Of a DNA stretch of 64,000 nucleotides, positions 1 through 8,166 are shown one piece after another; the stretch's first letter is position 1, and each line of letters begins with the position of its first letter. The position numbers and the translations under genes are program-made. The stretch spans positions 2,698,501 through 2,762,500 of the forward strand of contig NZ_CP120849.1 of assembly GCF_029581355.1 (NCBI RefSeq), given 5' to 3'. This stretch comes from Parabacteroides chongii (GTDB lineage Bacteria > Bacteroidota > Bacteroidia > Bacteroidales > Tannerellaceae). Below the pieces are notes generated by a model that was given only the letters and a program-made list of their open reading frames with translations, searched no databases and was not told the DNA's origin.

Positions 1-3000
1 ATACTTTCTTCTGGTGAGGGTGATGGTAATGTTGCATTAGTAACTAAAAACGAAAGCGAAGACGATGTTGAAATTCAGTCCGAAGATGTTACTTTTGACA
101 TTATTGTAGACGTAGAAATCGTTAAGTCAGAACTGGCAGAGAATGCTCCGGGTGCAGATGTTCCGGGCATGGGTGATGTTGCTGTTTCTGTTGCAGAAGA
201 CGGTACAATAACTGTTACCAGCGATGTAACAGCTATTCCTGCCCCGACTACTGTTGCTATTGGAGACAATGTTCTTTCTGTTCAAAACGGAAAAGTAGTT
301 TATTTGACAGAAGATGATGCTGAAAAAGCAGATTCATGGGTATTGGTAGATAGCAAATACAAGAATGTCACTCTTGAAAAACTGGGTGAAACAAAGATCT
401 GGCTGCAGGCAACTGCAGGTCTTAAATCAACAGATGCTGCTCCTTTTGTTTTGGTAGAGAAAGCTAAAGCTTCTACATTTACACTAAAACAAGGTGAAAA
501 AGCAACTGTTGTGACTGACGGAAACTCAGTAAATATATCTAGCGTTGCTTTAAAAACAACCGGTGTATCTACGGCTGCCACTATTGATGATGCCAATAAA
601 GATATTCTTTTGACTTCTGTTGCATCCGGAGATGTAGTGCTTTTGGGTAACGGTACTCAATTTGCAGGTGAAGACGGATCACTCGAAAAGGCAACTCTTT
701 GGGTAGTAAGCAAGACTGCAACGACAACTGACGGAACTTATCGTTATTCTTTCAAAAAGAAAGATGCCAATACTTATTTCACAGTTGAAGGCGAAACCGA
801 ATTTACTGCGGAAGACTATAAAGGAAGCTTTGCTTTAAAAGCTACAAATGGAAAATATGTAAGTATTGGAGAGGATGGAACACCTTCTTTGGTTGATCCA
901 TCTACTCCTTCTGCTTTGTTTAGCATTCCTGCAGATGCAAAGGCATTCACAGCTAAACAAATCCTTTCAGACTTCGGTACACTGACAAGCTTCAACCTGT
1001 CTTTGTGGGATGAAAAGGATGGCGTTTCTACATTGGTTCAGAACCCGTTTGAAGATGCTGATTTGGTTCCGGTATGTTACAACAGTACTAATAAGACGTT
1101 CACTCCGATCACGGTAGATAATGCTAGCTCATTTACTGATACTGAGCTGAAAACTTTCTTACTGAAGAAAGGCAACAGCTACATCGTAGTTGAAACAACT
1201 AAAGATTCTGAATGGAGTAACATTAACTCTGAGTTGATCGCTGGTGGTTACAAGTTCGTAACACTGAGCGAGAAAGCGATGGCTGAAGTGATGAAAAACG
1301 GTAAATGGAAAGATGCCACTTATGCTCCTTACTTCACATTCAACTTCGATGCAAACAAAGTAGCAAACGGTGAAGCAACAGCTAAAACTCCTATCTATTC
1401 AATTCAGGTATCTGATTATAGTAAAACGAGTGTAGGTGATGTTTCTACATTTACTATCAAGACTGGTGCACAAGCAGGTACTTATCTGACAACTTCTAGT
1501 AAACAAGCTTATTGGGCATATGCTGAATTCAGTGCAAACAACGCTGTACGCGGTGATTCTGACAAGGATTACAATCCGCTGAACATGAAGTATGTGAACA
1601 TTACGTTTGTAAATCATTCGGATGTAACATACAAAGATGGTACTAAGACTATCAAATTGAATGGTAAGGTTTTGGGTGCGGAAGCTAAACCAGCTGATGC
1701 TGCTAACTTCCTGTTCGATAAACCGGAAGGACAGTGGGCTGTTCAAATGACTGCTGCTACAGGTGATTTGTCTAAGGGACAATCATTGGGTGACAATGTT
1801 TACGGCTTTACTTTCGTAAACCGTGAAAACAATAACGAAAAGTATGCTGTAAGCAAGATATATTACCTGGGTAACAACAAATATGCTGTAGCTTATACCG
1901 GTGGTTCTGCTAAATTTGCTCAATGGAACGGTTCAGCTTTGCTTCGCGATACAATCGCAATCACTCCGGTTGAAACTGCTTTGAAAAATAACGCTGTTCA
2001 GCGTGACGGTTATAAGAACCTGACAGCTGAAGAAGTACAGGATCAGTTGTTCAACCTGTTGGTAGCTTCTTCTGAAGAAGATTACTATGTAGGTGAAAAC
2101 CATACTGCGAAGAGTCACTTCCTGGGCTTGTCTCACGACGAAAATGCTACAGTAAACTGGAGAATTGTTCCGTTGACAGCTGCCAGAGCTTATGATTCTG
2201 ACAAAGAACTGACACAGGCTTCCGACTCTGTATATGTATTCAACCATCCGCAGTATTACAAAGCTTCTGACAAGAAGTTCTATGAGTACAAAGATACTGT
2301 TGCTATCATCAGCTACGCATTGCAGAATGTGGCTAACGATGAATTCCTGACTTACGAAAATCCGCAGACAACAGATATCCTGTCAATGATTTGCGATCCT
2401 GCTTTCAAATCATACAAGACTACTAAGAATATCTCTGAAGCTTATCGTTTCGTATTGAAAGAAAAAGGAACTGATCTGTATAACATCGTTGGTGTAACTT
2501 ATCCGAAGTATGACGCTAAAGGATTTGTAGCAGATGGCAAAACAACTCATGCTTCTTTGAACCTGGGCAACAAACTGTATGGCGCAACAACGCTGACAAA
2601 ACAGGGTGCTGTTGAAGTTGAAGGCGCTTACGATCAGATCAACTCTAACGACCTGTTCAAAGTACAGAAAGTGGGTGCTCCTGAATATCGTCTGCAGAGC
2701 ATGGGTGATACGATCCGTATCTTCCGTCAGGAAAATGATTACGATCAGATGTTCGAAAACGGTGAATTCCTGAACATCGGTAACAAGGCTCAGTTGACTA
2801 CTATGGCTCCGGCTCTGTATGTCGATACAGCTTATGTAAAACGTGGCAACAACAATCGTTATCAGTATCTGTTGGCTGTTAATCCGGAATACAAACCGGC
2901 TACATTCGACAATGCTAACCATCAGCTGACTCCGGATACGACTTACGGTCGCTTCCTGGTGAACCTGATCGACACTGCTTATGTAGCTTATGTAAATGGT

Positions 3001-3621
3001 GCTATCCATACGAATAAGTATATCAATGACAATGAAGCAGGCGAACACTTTGCTAAGTTAGGTTTCGTATACGGTTTCCGCACAGGTGACAAACTGTATA
3101 TCACAGACAAGAACTATACAAAGAGTGGCAAGGCTTCCGACGTGATTGACCTGAGCACAAGCGATTTCAATACAGCTAAGTTTGCGTTCCGTTATATCAA
3201 CCCGATCAACCATGAATCTGACGGTTCATTCAAGGTTCAGACAGGTTATTATGATTATAACACTTACATCGCTGGCAAGAAACAGCCTGAACTCTCTAAC
3301 GATGGTTACCTGAAGAACATCAACGGTGTGGTTGTTGTAGCTAAGGGTTATGCAGCAGGTGATAAGTTTGATCTGGCAGCAGAACATTCTAATCCGACTG
3401 CAAACGACGAAATCAGCGCTTCTGCAATCTCTGTAGTAGCAACTGACGGTGCTGTAATCGTTAAGGGTGCTGAAGGCAAGAACGTAGTGATCACTAACGT
3501 ACTTGGTCAGACAATTGCCAATACAGTAATCACTTCTTCTGAAGCAACCATCGCTGCTCCTGCAGGTGTGGTAGTCGTTGCCGTTGAAGGTGAAGCTGCT
3601 GTTAAAGCAATCGTAAAATAA
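1..3621 (+). CDS. C-terminal part of a giant secreted protein with DUF6383-like tail
   Basis: The reading frame is open from the first base, so the gene begins upstream of the window; the first internal ATG at 169 is not taken as the start. At least 1206 residues are present. The body is rich in Thr, Ala, Lys and short beta-type segments with no catalytic motif that I recognise. The last ~65 residues (from about 3420) form a compact domain with the pattern VVITNVLGQTIANTVI, then APAGVVVVAV and a final KAIVK. This matches the DUF6383 tail seen in Parabacteroides surface proteins and resembles the type A sorting domain of type IX secretion cargo. The same tail ends the protein at 33909-39044. 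Function of the body is unknown; export to the cell surface is inferred. Confidence 0.8.
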   Translation: MLSSGEGDGNVALVTKNESEDDVEIQSEDVTFDIIVDVEIVKSELAENAPGADVPGMGDVAVSVAEDGTITVTSDVTAIPAPTTVAIGDNVLSVQNGKVVYLTEDDAEKADSWVLVDSKYKNVTLEKLGETKIWLQATAGLKSTDAAPFVLVEKAKASTFTLKQGEKATVVTDGNSVNISSVALKTTGVSTAATIDDANKDILLTSVASGDVVLLGNGTQFAGEDGSLEKATLWVVSKTATTTDGTYRYSFKKKDANTYFTVEGETEFTAEDYKGSFALKATNGKYVSIGEDGTPSLVDPSTPSALFSIPADAKAFTAKQILSDFGTLTSFNLSLWDEKDGVSTLVQNPFEDADLVPVCYNSTNKTFTPITVDNASSFTDTELKTFLLKKGNSYIVVETTKDSEWSNINSELIAGGYKFVTLSEKAMAEVMKNGKWKDATYAPYFTFNFDANKVANGEATAKTPIYSIQVSDYSKTSVGDVSTFTIKTGAQAGTYLTTSSKQAYWAYAEFSANNAVRGDSDKDYNPLNMKYVNITFVNHSDVTYKDGTKTIKLNGKVLGAEAKPADAANFLFDKPEGQWAVQMTAATGDLSKGQSLGDNVYGFTFVNRENNNEKYAVSKIYYLGNNKYAVAYTGGSAKFAQWNGSALLRDTIAITPVETALKNNAVQRDGYKNLTAEEVQDQLFNLLVASSEEDYYVGENHTAKSHFLGLSHDENATVNWRIVPLTAARAYDSDKELTQASDSVYVFNHPQYYKASDKKFYEYKDTVAIISYALQNVANDEFLTYENPQTTDILSMICDPAFKSYKTTKNISEAYRFVLKEKGTDLYNIVGVTYPKYDAKGFVADGKTTHASLNLGNKLYGATTLTKQGAVEVEGAYDQINSNDLFKVQKVGAPEYRLQSMGDTIRIFRQENDYDQMFENGEFLNIGNKAQLTTMAPALYVDTAYVKRGNNNRYQYLLAVNPEYKPATFDNANHQLTPDTTYGRFLVNLIDTAYVAYVNGAIHTNKYINDNEAGEHFAKLGFVYGFRTGDKLYITDKNYTKSGKASDVIDLSTSDFNTAKFAFRYINPINHESDGSFKVQTGYYDYNTYIAGKKQPELSNDGYLKNINGVVVVAKGYAAGDKFDLAAEHSNPTANDEISASAISVVATDGAVIVKGAEGKNVVITNVLGQTIANTVITSSEATIAAPAGVVVVAVEGEAAVKAIVK

Positions 3622-3630
3622 TAGAAACTA

Positions 3631-3788
3631 TTTATAATCAATAAATTTAAATTTGACTGCGTGGTTTGGCATAACCCTATGAATATGCCTGCCAAGTATC
3701 CCGCGATGGGTGAACAAGTAGTCAGTATTAATACTAAAGTAATGAAATAAAGTTCTTCTGTTCGATCTCTGTGAAGAGCGAAGACAGA
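3631..3788 (+). other. Conserved structured 3' element, copy A
   Basis: Non-coding segment directly after the DUF6383 gene. It shares, in the same order, blocks with 39073-39236 after the second DUF6383 gene: a 13-mer at 3631-3643, GCGTGG at 3659, a 25-nt identity at 3725-3749, then TTCTTC (3753) pairing with GAAGA (3773). A variable hairpin (TTGGCA/TGCCAA) lies between the GCGTGG and the 25-mer. Function unknown. Confidence 0.7.
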
Positions 3789-3797
3789 CAAAAAAGC

Positions 3798-3836
3798 AAG
3801 CCCCGGGGATTAAGTTCTTCGGGGTTTTTTGTTTTT
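3798..3836 (+). terminator. Rho-independent terminator after DUF6383 gene
   Basis: A GC stem of CCCCG (3801-3805) with CGGGG (3820-3824), extended by flanking A/T pairs, is followed by a T run. It ends the transcript that includes the conserved 3' element. Confidence 0.8.
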
Positions 3837-3949
3837 TAGAGCCACTGAAAAAGATGCTGGAAGAGCTGGATTTAAATCCTCTTTACAGGCCTTGTTATCT
3901 TGTTTGGTGGCTTGAGGGGTGAAGGGCTATTCAACCTTCTAAGAATGTT

Positions 3950-4408
3950 ATGAAAAAGTTATTAATGGCATTGCTGGGTGCCCAACCAGCTGTTTGTGTT
4001 TATCAGCAACATGTGAATAATTTGTTACCGGAGGAAAAGGAGGGCTTTTATAAAGATTCCTTTGCTTTGGCTTTTTCAGATTGGAGAAATCTGAGTCCGG
4101 GGTATCGTGATTTTTTTGTTAACCTGATTAAAAGTGAACGTCAGCGTTTTATCGATTTCGTGCGCAATGATACTGTTTTAGGAGAGTTTCTTTACGACGT
4201 GAAGGATGAAGCATTGTTTATTCGTATCCTGAGCCTTTTGGAACGACCGGATAAAAAGCGTAAAACATCTTATACAAAGTTGGCATTCGCTGTTAAGCTC
4301 GGATTTAATGTTGATCTGAAAGTGAAGTATCTATCGGATAAAATCCGATATGCAAGAGCAGATACGGATGACTTGTATGAACTATTTGAAAAGATTGCTA
4401 TAGAATAA
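3950..4408 (+). CDS. Unknown 152-residue protein
   Basis: I do not recognise this family. The protein has no convincing signal peptide: the N-terminus starts MKKLLMALLG but continues into polar sequence without a clear cleavage site. The rest is rich in aromatic and charged residues and looks helical (for example DFFVNLIKSERQRFIDFVRND). The C-terminal third is Lys/Arg rich and could contact nucleic acid or another protein, which is only a guess. It stands alone between the terminator at 3798 and DoxX, in the same direction. The ATG at 3950 is the only good start, and no Shine-Dalgarno site is visible, as is usual in this phylum. Confidence 0.6.
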   Translation: MKKLLMALLGAQPAVCVYQQHVNNLLPEEKEGFYKDSFALAFSDWRNLSPGYRDFFVNLIKSERQRFIDFVRNDTVLGEFLYDVKDEALFIRILSLLERPDKKRKTSYTKLAFAVKLGFNVDLKVKYLSDKIRYARADTDDLYELFEKIAIE

Positions 4409-4430
4409 AGATTTTAAAAGTTTAGATTTC

Positions 4431-4520
4431 CGAAAAGCAACGGGAGAGTAATGGTTGATAGGCTGTTGAATGTTTGGGATTGAGAATCATCGTATACATC
4501 TAAATACTCGTTGCTTTTTG
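4431..4520. repeat. Spaced 10-bp inverted repeat
   Basis: AAAAGCAACG at 4433-4442 is the reverse complement of CGTTGCTTTT at 4509-4518. The 66-nt spacer makes a simple terminator unlikely. It lies in the 270-bp gap before DoxX, which otherwise shows nothing I can name. Confidence 0.3.
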
Positions 4521-4678
4521 CTGTTTTTGCTGTCATACGTATCGTTCAATTGGGTGAGTTGGGTAACTTCCGTATTATCGTCGGTAGTGGAGGTCTTAGG
4601 ATGTAAGGGGTAATGAACATTTTTTTATTTCCTTTGTTTTATATATAAGTTATTAATCTTATGTAAAAACTAAATAAT

Positions 4679-5119
4679 ATGTTGGCGATATACAGATTTT
4701 TATTTCCGTCTAAGCCGGACGGTACGGTTATTTCACTGTTGTTATTGGCATTGCGTATCCTTTTCGGAGGATTGTTGTTATCTCATGGTATCCAGAAATG
4801 GACTAACTATACCGAGATGTCTGCCGTTTTTCCCGATCCGCTGGGTGTAGGTAGCCAGGTTTCGTTAGGGCTTGCAATTTTTGGTGAGTTGGCTTGTTCA
4901 ATAGGTTTTATTTTTGGTGCATTGTATCGATTGGCTATGATCCCGATGATCTTTACCATGTGCATGGCATTCTTCGTTATTCACGGCAATGATGCGTTTG
5001 CGGTGAAAGAGTTGGCTTTTATCTATCTGGTTGTATTTATATTAATGTATATTACCGGGCCGGGTAAATTTTCGATAGACCGCTTGATCTCGATACCATT
5101 GTCGCAAAAAAGAAGATAA
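4679..5119 (+). CDS. DoxX family membrane protein
   Basis: A 146-residue integral membrane protein with about four hydrophobic helices (roughly residues 18-36, 60-80, 84-102 and 112-128). The segment LRILFGGLLLSHGIQKW near residue 26 and the PDPLGVGSQVSLGLAIFGEL stretch are typical of the DoxX family, whose members sit in the inner membrane and are loosely linked to redox balance or quinone-dependent functions. The biochemical role here is unknown. It stands between an unrelated small gene and the PepSY-like gene, with a 270-bp upstream gap. The ATG at 4679 gives the usual family length. Confidence 0.85.
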   Translation: MLAIYRFLFPSKPDGTVISLLLLALRILFGGLLLSHGIQKWTNYTEMSAVFPDPLGVGSQVSLGLAIFGELACSIGFIFGALYRLAMIPMIFTMCMAFFVIHGNDAFAVKELAFIYLVVFILMYITGPGKFSIDRLISIPLSQKRR

Positions 5120-5180
5120 ACAACCGGCTTCTGCCTGTTATTTTATCCTGCGAATACAGAATTACTACAGATTCCCCCTA

Positions 5181-5188
5181 TATATTTG
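5181..5188 (+). promoter_or_regulatory. Candidate -7 promoter box
   Basis: TATATTTG fits the Bacteroidetes TAnnTTTG -7 box and lies 28 nt upstream of the PepSY-like gene. No clear TTTG box is seen at the usual spacing. AGGAGG at 5201-5206 is only 2 nt from the ATG, too close to be an ordinary ribosome-binding site. Confidence 0.4.
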
Positions 5189-5208
5189 AGGTATAAATTT
5201 AGGAGGAT

Positions 5209-5517
5209 ATGAGAAAGTTGATATTTTTTATGCTGGTAATCTTTAGCTTGAACGGGATCAGTGAAGCGAGTGTGAGTAGGATAGATTATCGGTATGAACA
5301 TGCCGGAAAGTATCGTAAAGGGAATATTTCACCCAAGGAGCTACCGAAAGCTATAGTGAAGTATCTGGAAAAGAATTATCCGGATTATACGATCCTTCTT
5401 TCCAAGAGGAAGAACAATGGTAATTATTTTGTGAAGATCCGCTTTGACGGAGATGGGCATCATCCCTATTATAGAAGTTTGGTATTTGATAGTGAAGGAC
5501 GTGTTATTAAGAAGTAG
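5209..5517 (+). CDS. PepSY-like periplasmic protein
   Basis: A 102-residue protein with an N-terminal signal peptide (hydrophobic residues 4-16, likely cleavage near residue 21). The mature part has a single PepSY-like unit: the LPKAIVKYLEKNYPDYTI helix, then beta strands ending in LVFDSEGRVIKK. Small PepSY-like (BLIP-fold) proteins of this kind are common next to two-component genes in Bacteroidales, where they are often regulon members or sensor partners. It is followed closely by a response regulator and histidine kinase in the same direction, although that pair has its own promoter-like box. A link to the sensor is inferred from position only. Confidence 0.7.
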   Translation: MRKLIFFMLVIFSLNGISEASVSRIDYRYEHAGKYRKGNISPKELPKAIVKYLEKNYPDYTILLSKRKNNGNYFVKIRFDGDGHHPYYRSLVFDSEGRVIKK

Positions 5518-5540
5518 CTTTCTTTTTAATTATTATTGAG

Positions 5541-5548
5541 TAACTTTG
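5541..5548 (+). promoter_or_regulatory. Candidate promoter of the two-component operon
   Basis: TAACTTTG matches TAnnTTTG. It places the transcription start near 5553 and thereby favours the ATG at 5575 over the TTG at 5536 as the start of the response regulator. Confidence 0.5.
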
Positions 5549-5574
5549 TTCTTGGAATCAAAGTGAAAGGCGTT

Positions 5575-6252
5575 ATGAATCTGTTAATTATAGAAGATGA
5601 AGTCGATTTGCTGGAGTCTGTCAGAGACTTTCTGTTGTCGGAAGCATTTACGGTAGAGTGCGTGACTTCTTTTCAAACGGCGGAAGAGAAAATAGAGATG
5701 TATGACTATGACTGTGTCGTTGTAGACATAAACCTGCCGGGTGGGAGCGGACTGGATATTATTCGTATATTGAAAAGGAAGAATAAGGATGCGGGTATTA
5801 TTGTTATCTCCGCCAGAAATTCTTTGGATGATAAACTGACAGGTCTGGATATTGGTGCAGATGATTATCTTACCAAGCCTTTCCATCTTTCGGAACTGAA
5901 TGCACGTATTAAATCCATTATACGCCGTCGCGGATTAAAGGGAACGAATATTAGAAGATTTAACGAGTTGACCATTGAATTTGATAATCGCCGGCTTCAT
6001 GTGAACGGACTGGAGGTCGTATTGACCCGTAAAGAGTACGACCTGTTGCTTTATTTTATAATGAATGAAGATAAAGTGCTGAGTAAGGAGGATATAGCCG
6101 AACATTTGTGGGGAGATAATATGAGTCTGTCTGCCGATTCGTTCAGCTTTATTTATAATCATATCAAGAATCTCCGGAAGAAACTGATGGATAACGGGAG
6201 CGGCGATTACATCAAGTCGGTGTATGGGATCGGATATAAATTTTCAGAGTGA
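5575..6252 (+). CDS. OmpR/PhoB-type response regulator
   Basis: A 225-residue two-domain regulator. The receiver domain starts MNLLIIEDE, with the acidic pair at residues 7-9, the phosphoacceptor Asp51 in VVVDINLPGGSG and Lys101 in YLTKPF. The C-terminal half (about 127-225) is a winged-helix DNA-binding domain with the VLTRKEYDLLLYF and YIKSVYGIGYKF signatures. The frame is open to a TTG at 5536, but the ATG at 5575 gives the standard receiver N-terminus and lies after the promoter-like box at 5541. The kinase gene follows with a 1-base overlap (TGATG), so the two are translationally coupled. The stimulus and targets cannot be read from the sequence; the PepSY-like gene upstream is a candidate target. 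Confidence 0.93.
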   Translation: MNLLIIEDEVDLLESVRDFLLSEAFTVECVTSFQTAEEKIEMYDYDCVVVDINLPGGSGLDIIRILKRKNKDAGIIVISARNSLDDKLTGLDIGADDYLTKPFHLSELNARIKSIIRRRGLKGTNIRRFNELTIEFDNRRLHVNGLEVVLTRKEYDLLLYFIMNEDKVLSKEDIAEHLWGDNMSLSADSFSFIYNHIKNLRKKLMDNGSGDYIKSVYGIGYKFSE

Positions 6253-7529
6253 TGAGCCTGATTAAATTGATACGGAAATATCTTTTTATATCCATCCTGG
6301 TCGTTCTTTTGATAGGAAGTGTTTCCCATTATCTGATCTTTCGCTTTTTTATTCATTATTCGAGTGACCGGATGTTGAAGGATCAAAAGACAAAGATCGA
6401 GAATTATATTGCTCAAAATGATACGTTACCTTTAGCTTCTACCTTGGTATTGAAACCTGCCAGAATAGAAGTTGAAGCTATTGAGGCGTCTGGCTCATTT
6501 CCGGATGAAATGTACAGGGATACCGTTATGTATAGCGAGGATACCGGAACTTTCACTCCGTACCGCCAGTTGTTTTTTACTGTTTCTTATAAAGACGAGC
6601 GTCACTTGATCACAATCAATCAGCCGACAGTCATTTCGAATGATTTGTTTTACGCTATTGTCACTTCTCTTTTATTGTTATTTGCCTTGTTTGTCTTGTT
6701 TACTTATGTAATTGAATATCTTCTGAAAAAGAATGTATGGTCTCCTTTGAATTATAATCTTCAGAAGTTACATGAATATGATTTGAAGGCGAATGCGGTA
6801 TTGCAATTGGAGAATCCGGGTATCAAAGAATTAGATGAAATGAACGAAGTGATTTTGCGTATGGTCGATAAGATCAATGCCGACTACGAAAACTCTCGTC
6901 TTTTTACGGAGGATGCCTCCCATGAGATGCAGACCCCTTTATCCATCATCAAATCGAAGATGGACTTGCTGATGCAGAGCCCTCTGTTGATGCAGGATAA
7001 GGATAATGAAAATTCCGTCAGGGCTATCTCAAGAGCTGTTTCCCGTCTGTCTCGGCTGAACAAGTCTTTGCTTCTGATCACCCGGATCAATAATAACCAA
7101 TATGCGGAAAAGGAAAATATTCGCCTGGATGAATTATTGGCTGTGTATTTGAATGACCTCGACGAACTGTTTGAAGCCAAACAACTTACGGTTGAAATAT
7201 CTGTATCTCACTGCCTTTTGCTTATGAATTCAAATTTGGCGGAAATATTGCTGTCTAACCTGCTTAGTAATGCAATCCGGCATAATTTGCCTCAGGGCCG
7301 GATCGATCTGTTCCTGGATAATTCCCGGTTGGTTATCAGCAACACATGTAGAGGCGGATTGAGAAATGAGGCAAATTTGTTTAACCGGATCACTTTTCAT
7401 AATAAGTCTGAAGAGTCGTTGGGCTTGGGCTTGAATATCGTAAAATCAATCTGTGATAAAAACGAATTCCATGTTCAGTACGATTATCCGGAGGATGAGC
7501 TATTCAGGATAACGATCGTTTTTAGCTGA
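6252..7529 (+). CDS. Sensor histidine kinase
   Basis: A 425-residue membrane kinase partnered with the regulator just upstream. Two membrane segments (about residues 9-31 and 132-156) flank a ~100-residue periplasmic sensor region. The dimerisation/phosphotransfer helix carries His224 in EDASHEMQTPLSIIKSK. The ATPase part has the N box (LLSNLLSNAIRHN) and a G box (ESLGLGLNIVKS). The G1 DxGxG motif is not clear; the ATP lid region NTCRGGLRNEANLFNR is short. The first codon may be the GTG at 6249, but the ATG at 6252 is preferred. The sensed signal is unknown. Confidence 0.92.
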   Translation: MSLIKLIRKYLFISILVVLLIGSVSHYLIFRFFIHYSSDRMLKDQKTKIENYIAQNDTLPLASTLVLKPARIEVEAIEASGSFPDEMYRDTVMYSEDTGTFTPYRQLFFTVSYKDERHLITINQPTVISNDLFYAIVTSLLLLFALFVLFTYVIEYLLKKNVWSPLNYNLQKLHEYDLKANAVLQLENPGIKELDEMNEVILRMVDKINADYENSRLFTEDASHEMQTPLSIIKSKMDLLMQSPLLMQDKDNENSVRAISRAVSRLSRLNKSLLLITRINNNQYAEKENIRLDELLAVYLNDLDELFEAKQLTVEISVSHCLLLMNSNLAEILLSNLLSNAIRHNLPQGRIDLFLDNSRLVISNTCRGGLRNEANLFNRITFHNKSEESLGLGLNIVKSICDKNEFHVQYDYPEDELFRITIVFS

Positions 7530-7610
7530 TTGGCACTACTGTTTCTCAGATGGTGAAGGAGAGCCTGCTGGTTTAAAATCAGTGGTCCTTTTTGAATATG
7601 TGATTATAGA

Positions 7611-7650
7611 AAGAAAAGTCCGTTAATCATTCGACTAACGGACTTTTCTT
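7611..7650. terminator. Bidirectional terminator between kinase and tRNA-Val cluster
   Basis: A perfect 15-bp stem (7611-7625 with 7636-7650) with a 10-nt loop and A/T-rich ends can stop both the plus-strand kinase transcript and the minus-strand tRNA transcript. Confidence 0.85.
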
Positions 7651-7654
7651 TTGG

Positions 7655-7729
7655 TGGGCGTTGACGGATTCGAACCGCCGACCCTCTGCTTGTAAGGCAG
7701 ATGCTCTGAACCAGCTGAGCTAAACGCCC
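7655..7729 (-). tRNA. tRNA-Val (UAC), copy 1
   Basis: The minus strand folds as a 75-nt tRNA with acceptor GGGCGTT/AACGCCC, a GGTTCGAATCC T-arm and anticodon loop CTTACAA, giving anticodon TAC. It is the last of three tandem copies in transcription order. Unlike the other two, the genomic sequence encodes the 3' CCA (7652-7654 on the plus strand reads TGG). Confidence 0.95.
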
Positions 7730-7758
7730 GATTGAAATCAATTTGGTATAAATTTGAG

Positions 7759-7833
7759 TGGGCGTTGACGGATTCGAACCGCCGACCCTCTGCTTGTAAG
7801 GCAGATGCTCTGAACCAGCTGAGCTAAACGCCC
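7759..7833 (-). tRNA. tRNA-Val (UAC), copy 2
   Basis: The 75-nt sequence is identical to copy 1. CCA is not encoded (flank reads CTC on the minus strand), so the end must be added enzymatically. Confidence 0.95.
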
Positions 7834-7860
7834 AAGTTGAAATCAATTGGATATGAAAGG

Positions 7861-7935
7861 TGGGCGTTGACGGATTCGAACCGCCGACCCTCTGCTTGTA
7901 AGGCAGATGCTCTGAACCAGCTGAGCTAAACGCCC
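7861..7935 (-). tRNA. tRNA-Val (UAC), copy 3
   Basis: The 75-nt sequence is identical to copies 1 and 2 and is first in transcription order. CCA is not encoded (CCT follows). Spacers between copies are 29 and 27 nt. Confidence 0.95.
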
Positions 7936-7983
7936 TTTCATTACTTCAGTAAGTTTTGTACGCCTTATCTCTCTAAAGCGCTG

Positions 7984-8014
7984 CAAAGATACGGCTTTTT
8001 TTATTACCTCCAAA
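7984..8014 (-). promoter_or_regulatory. Promoter of the tRNA-Val cluster
   Basis: On the minus strand, TTTG (8011-8014) and TATCTTTG (7984-7991) are separated by 19 nt. This is a full match to the Bacteroidetes -33/-7 consensus and points at the three tRNA genes. Confidence 0.75.
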
Positions 8015-8074
8015 TGTTTCGATGAAAAAGTTGAAAAAAAATTCATTACTACCATTTAATCTGAAGAAATGTAG

Positions 8075-8082
8075 TAACTTTG
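8075..8082 (+). promoter_or_regulatory. Candidate -7 box of purB
   Basis: TAACTTTG fits TAnnTTTG. A start site near 8089 would leave a short leader holding the 19-codon ORF at 8107. No clear -33 box was found. Confidence 0.5.
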
Positions 8083-8106
8083 CAACTCTATATTATTAAT
8101 GTATAT

Positions 8107-8166
8107 ATGTATTCGATATCGTTGGCATATCGCCCGGACACTCAGGGATATAGGTGTATAAACTAA
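8107..8166 (+). CDS. Possible 19-residue leader peptide before purB
   Basis: An ATG at 8107 opens a 19-codon ORF (MYSISLAYRPDTQGYRCIN) whose TAA stop (8164-8166) directly abuts the purB ATG at 8167. It lies just after the candidate promoter at 8075. The abutting stop and start would suit translational coupling. The 11-mer CATATCGCCCG inside it (8126-8136) recurs inside purB (8196-8206), each followed by ATATAG. It has no known homologue that I can name, so it may be chance. Confidence 0.35.
   Translation: MYSISLAYRPDTQGYRCIN

Noticed and set aside
3725..3749. The 25-nt identity as a phage or element attachment site
   Set aside because: No integrase, no tRNA target and no boundary change nearby; it is part of a longer colinear element after homologous genes.
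4431..4520. Terminator after the unknown gene at 3950
   Set aside because: The arms are separated by 66 nt, too far for an ordinary terminator; kept only as a weak inverted repeat.
7655..7935. CRISPR-like array from three repeats with ~28-nt spacers
   Set aside because: The repeats are 75 nt and fold perfectly as tRNA-Val; no cas genes are present.
7604..8055. Short ORFs on the minus strand over the tRNA-Val genes
   Set aside because: They read through tRNA sequence; the repeated peptide is a product of the identical tRNA copies.
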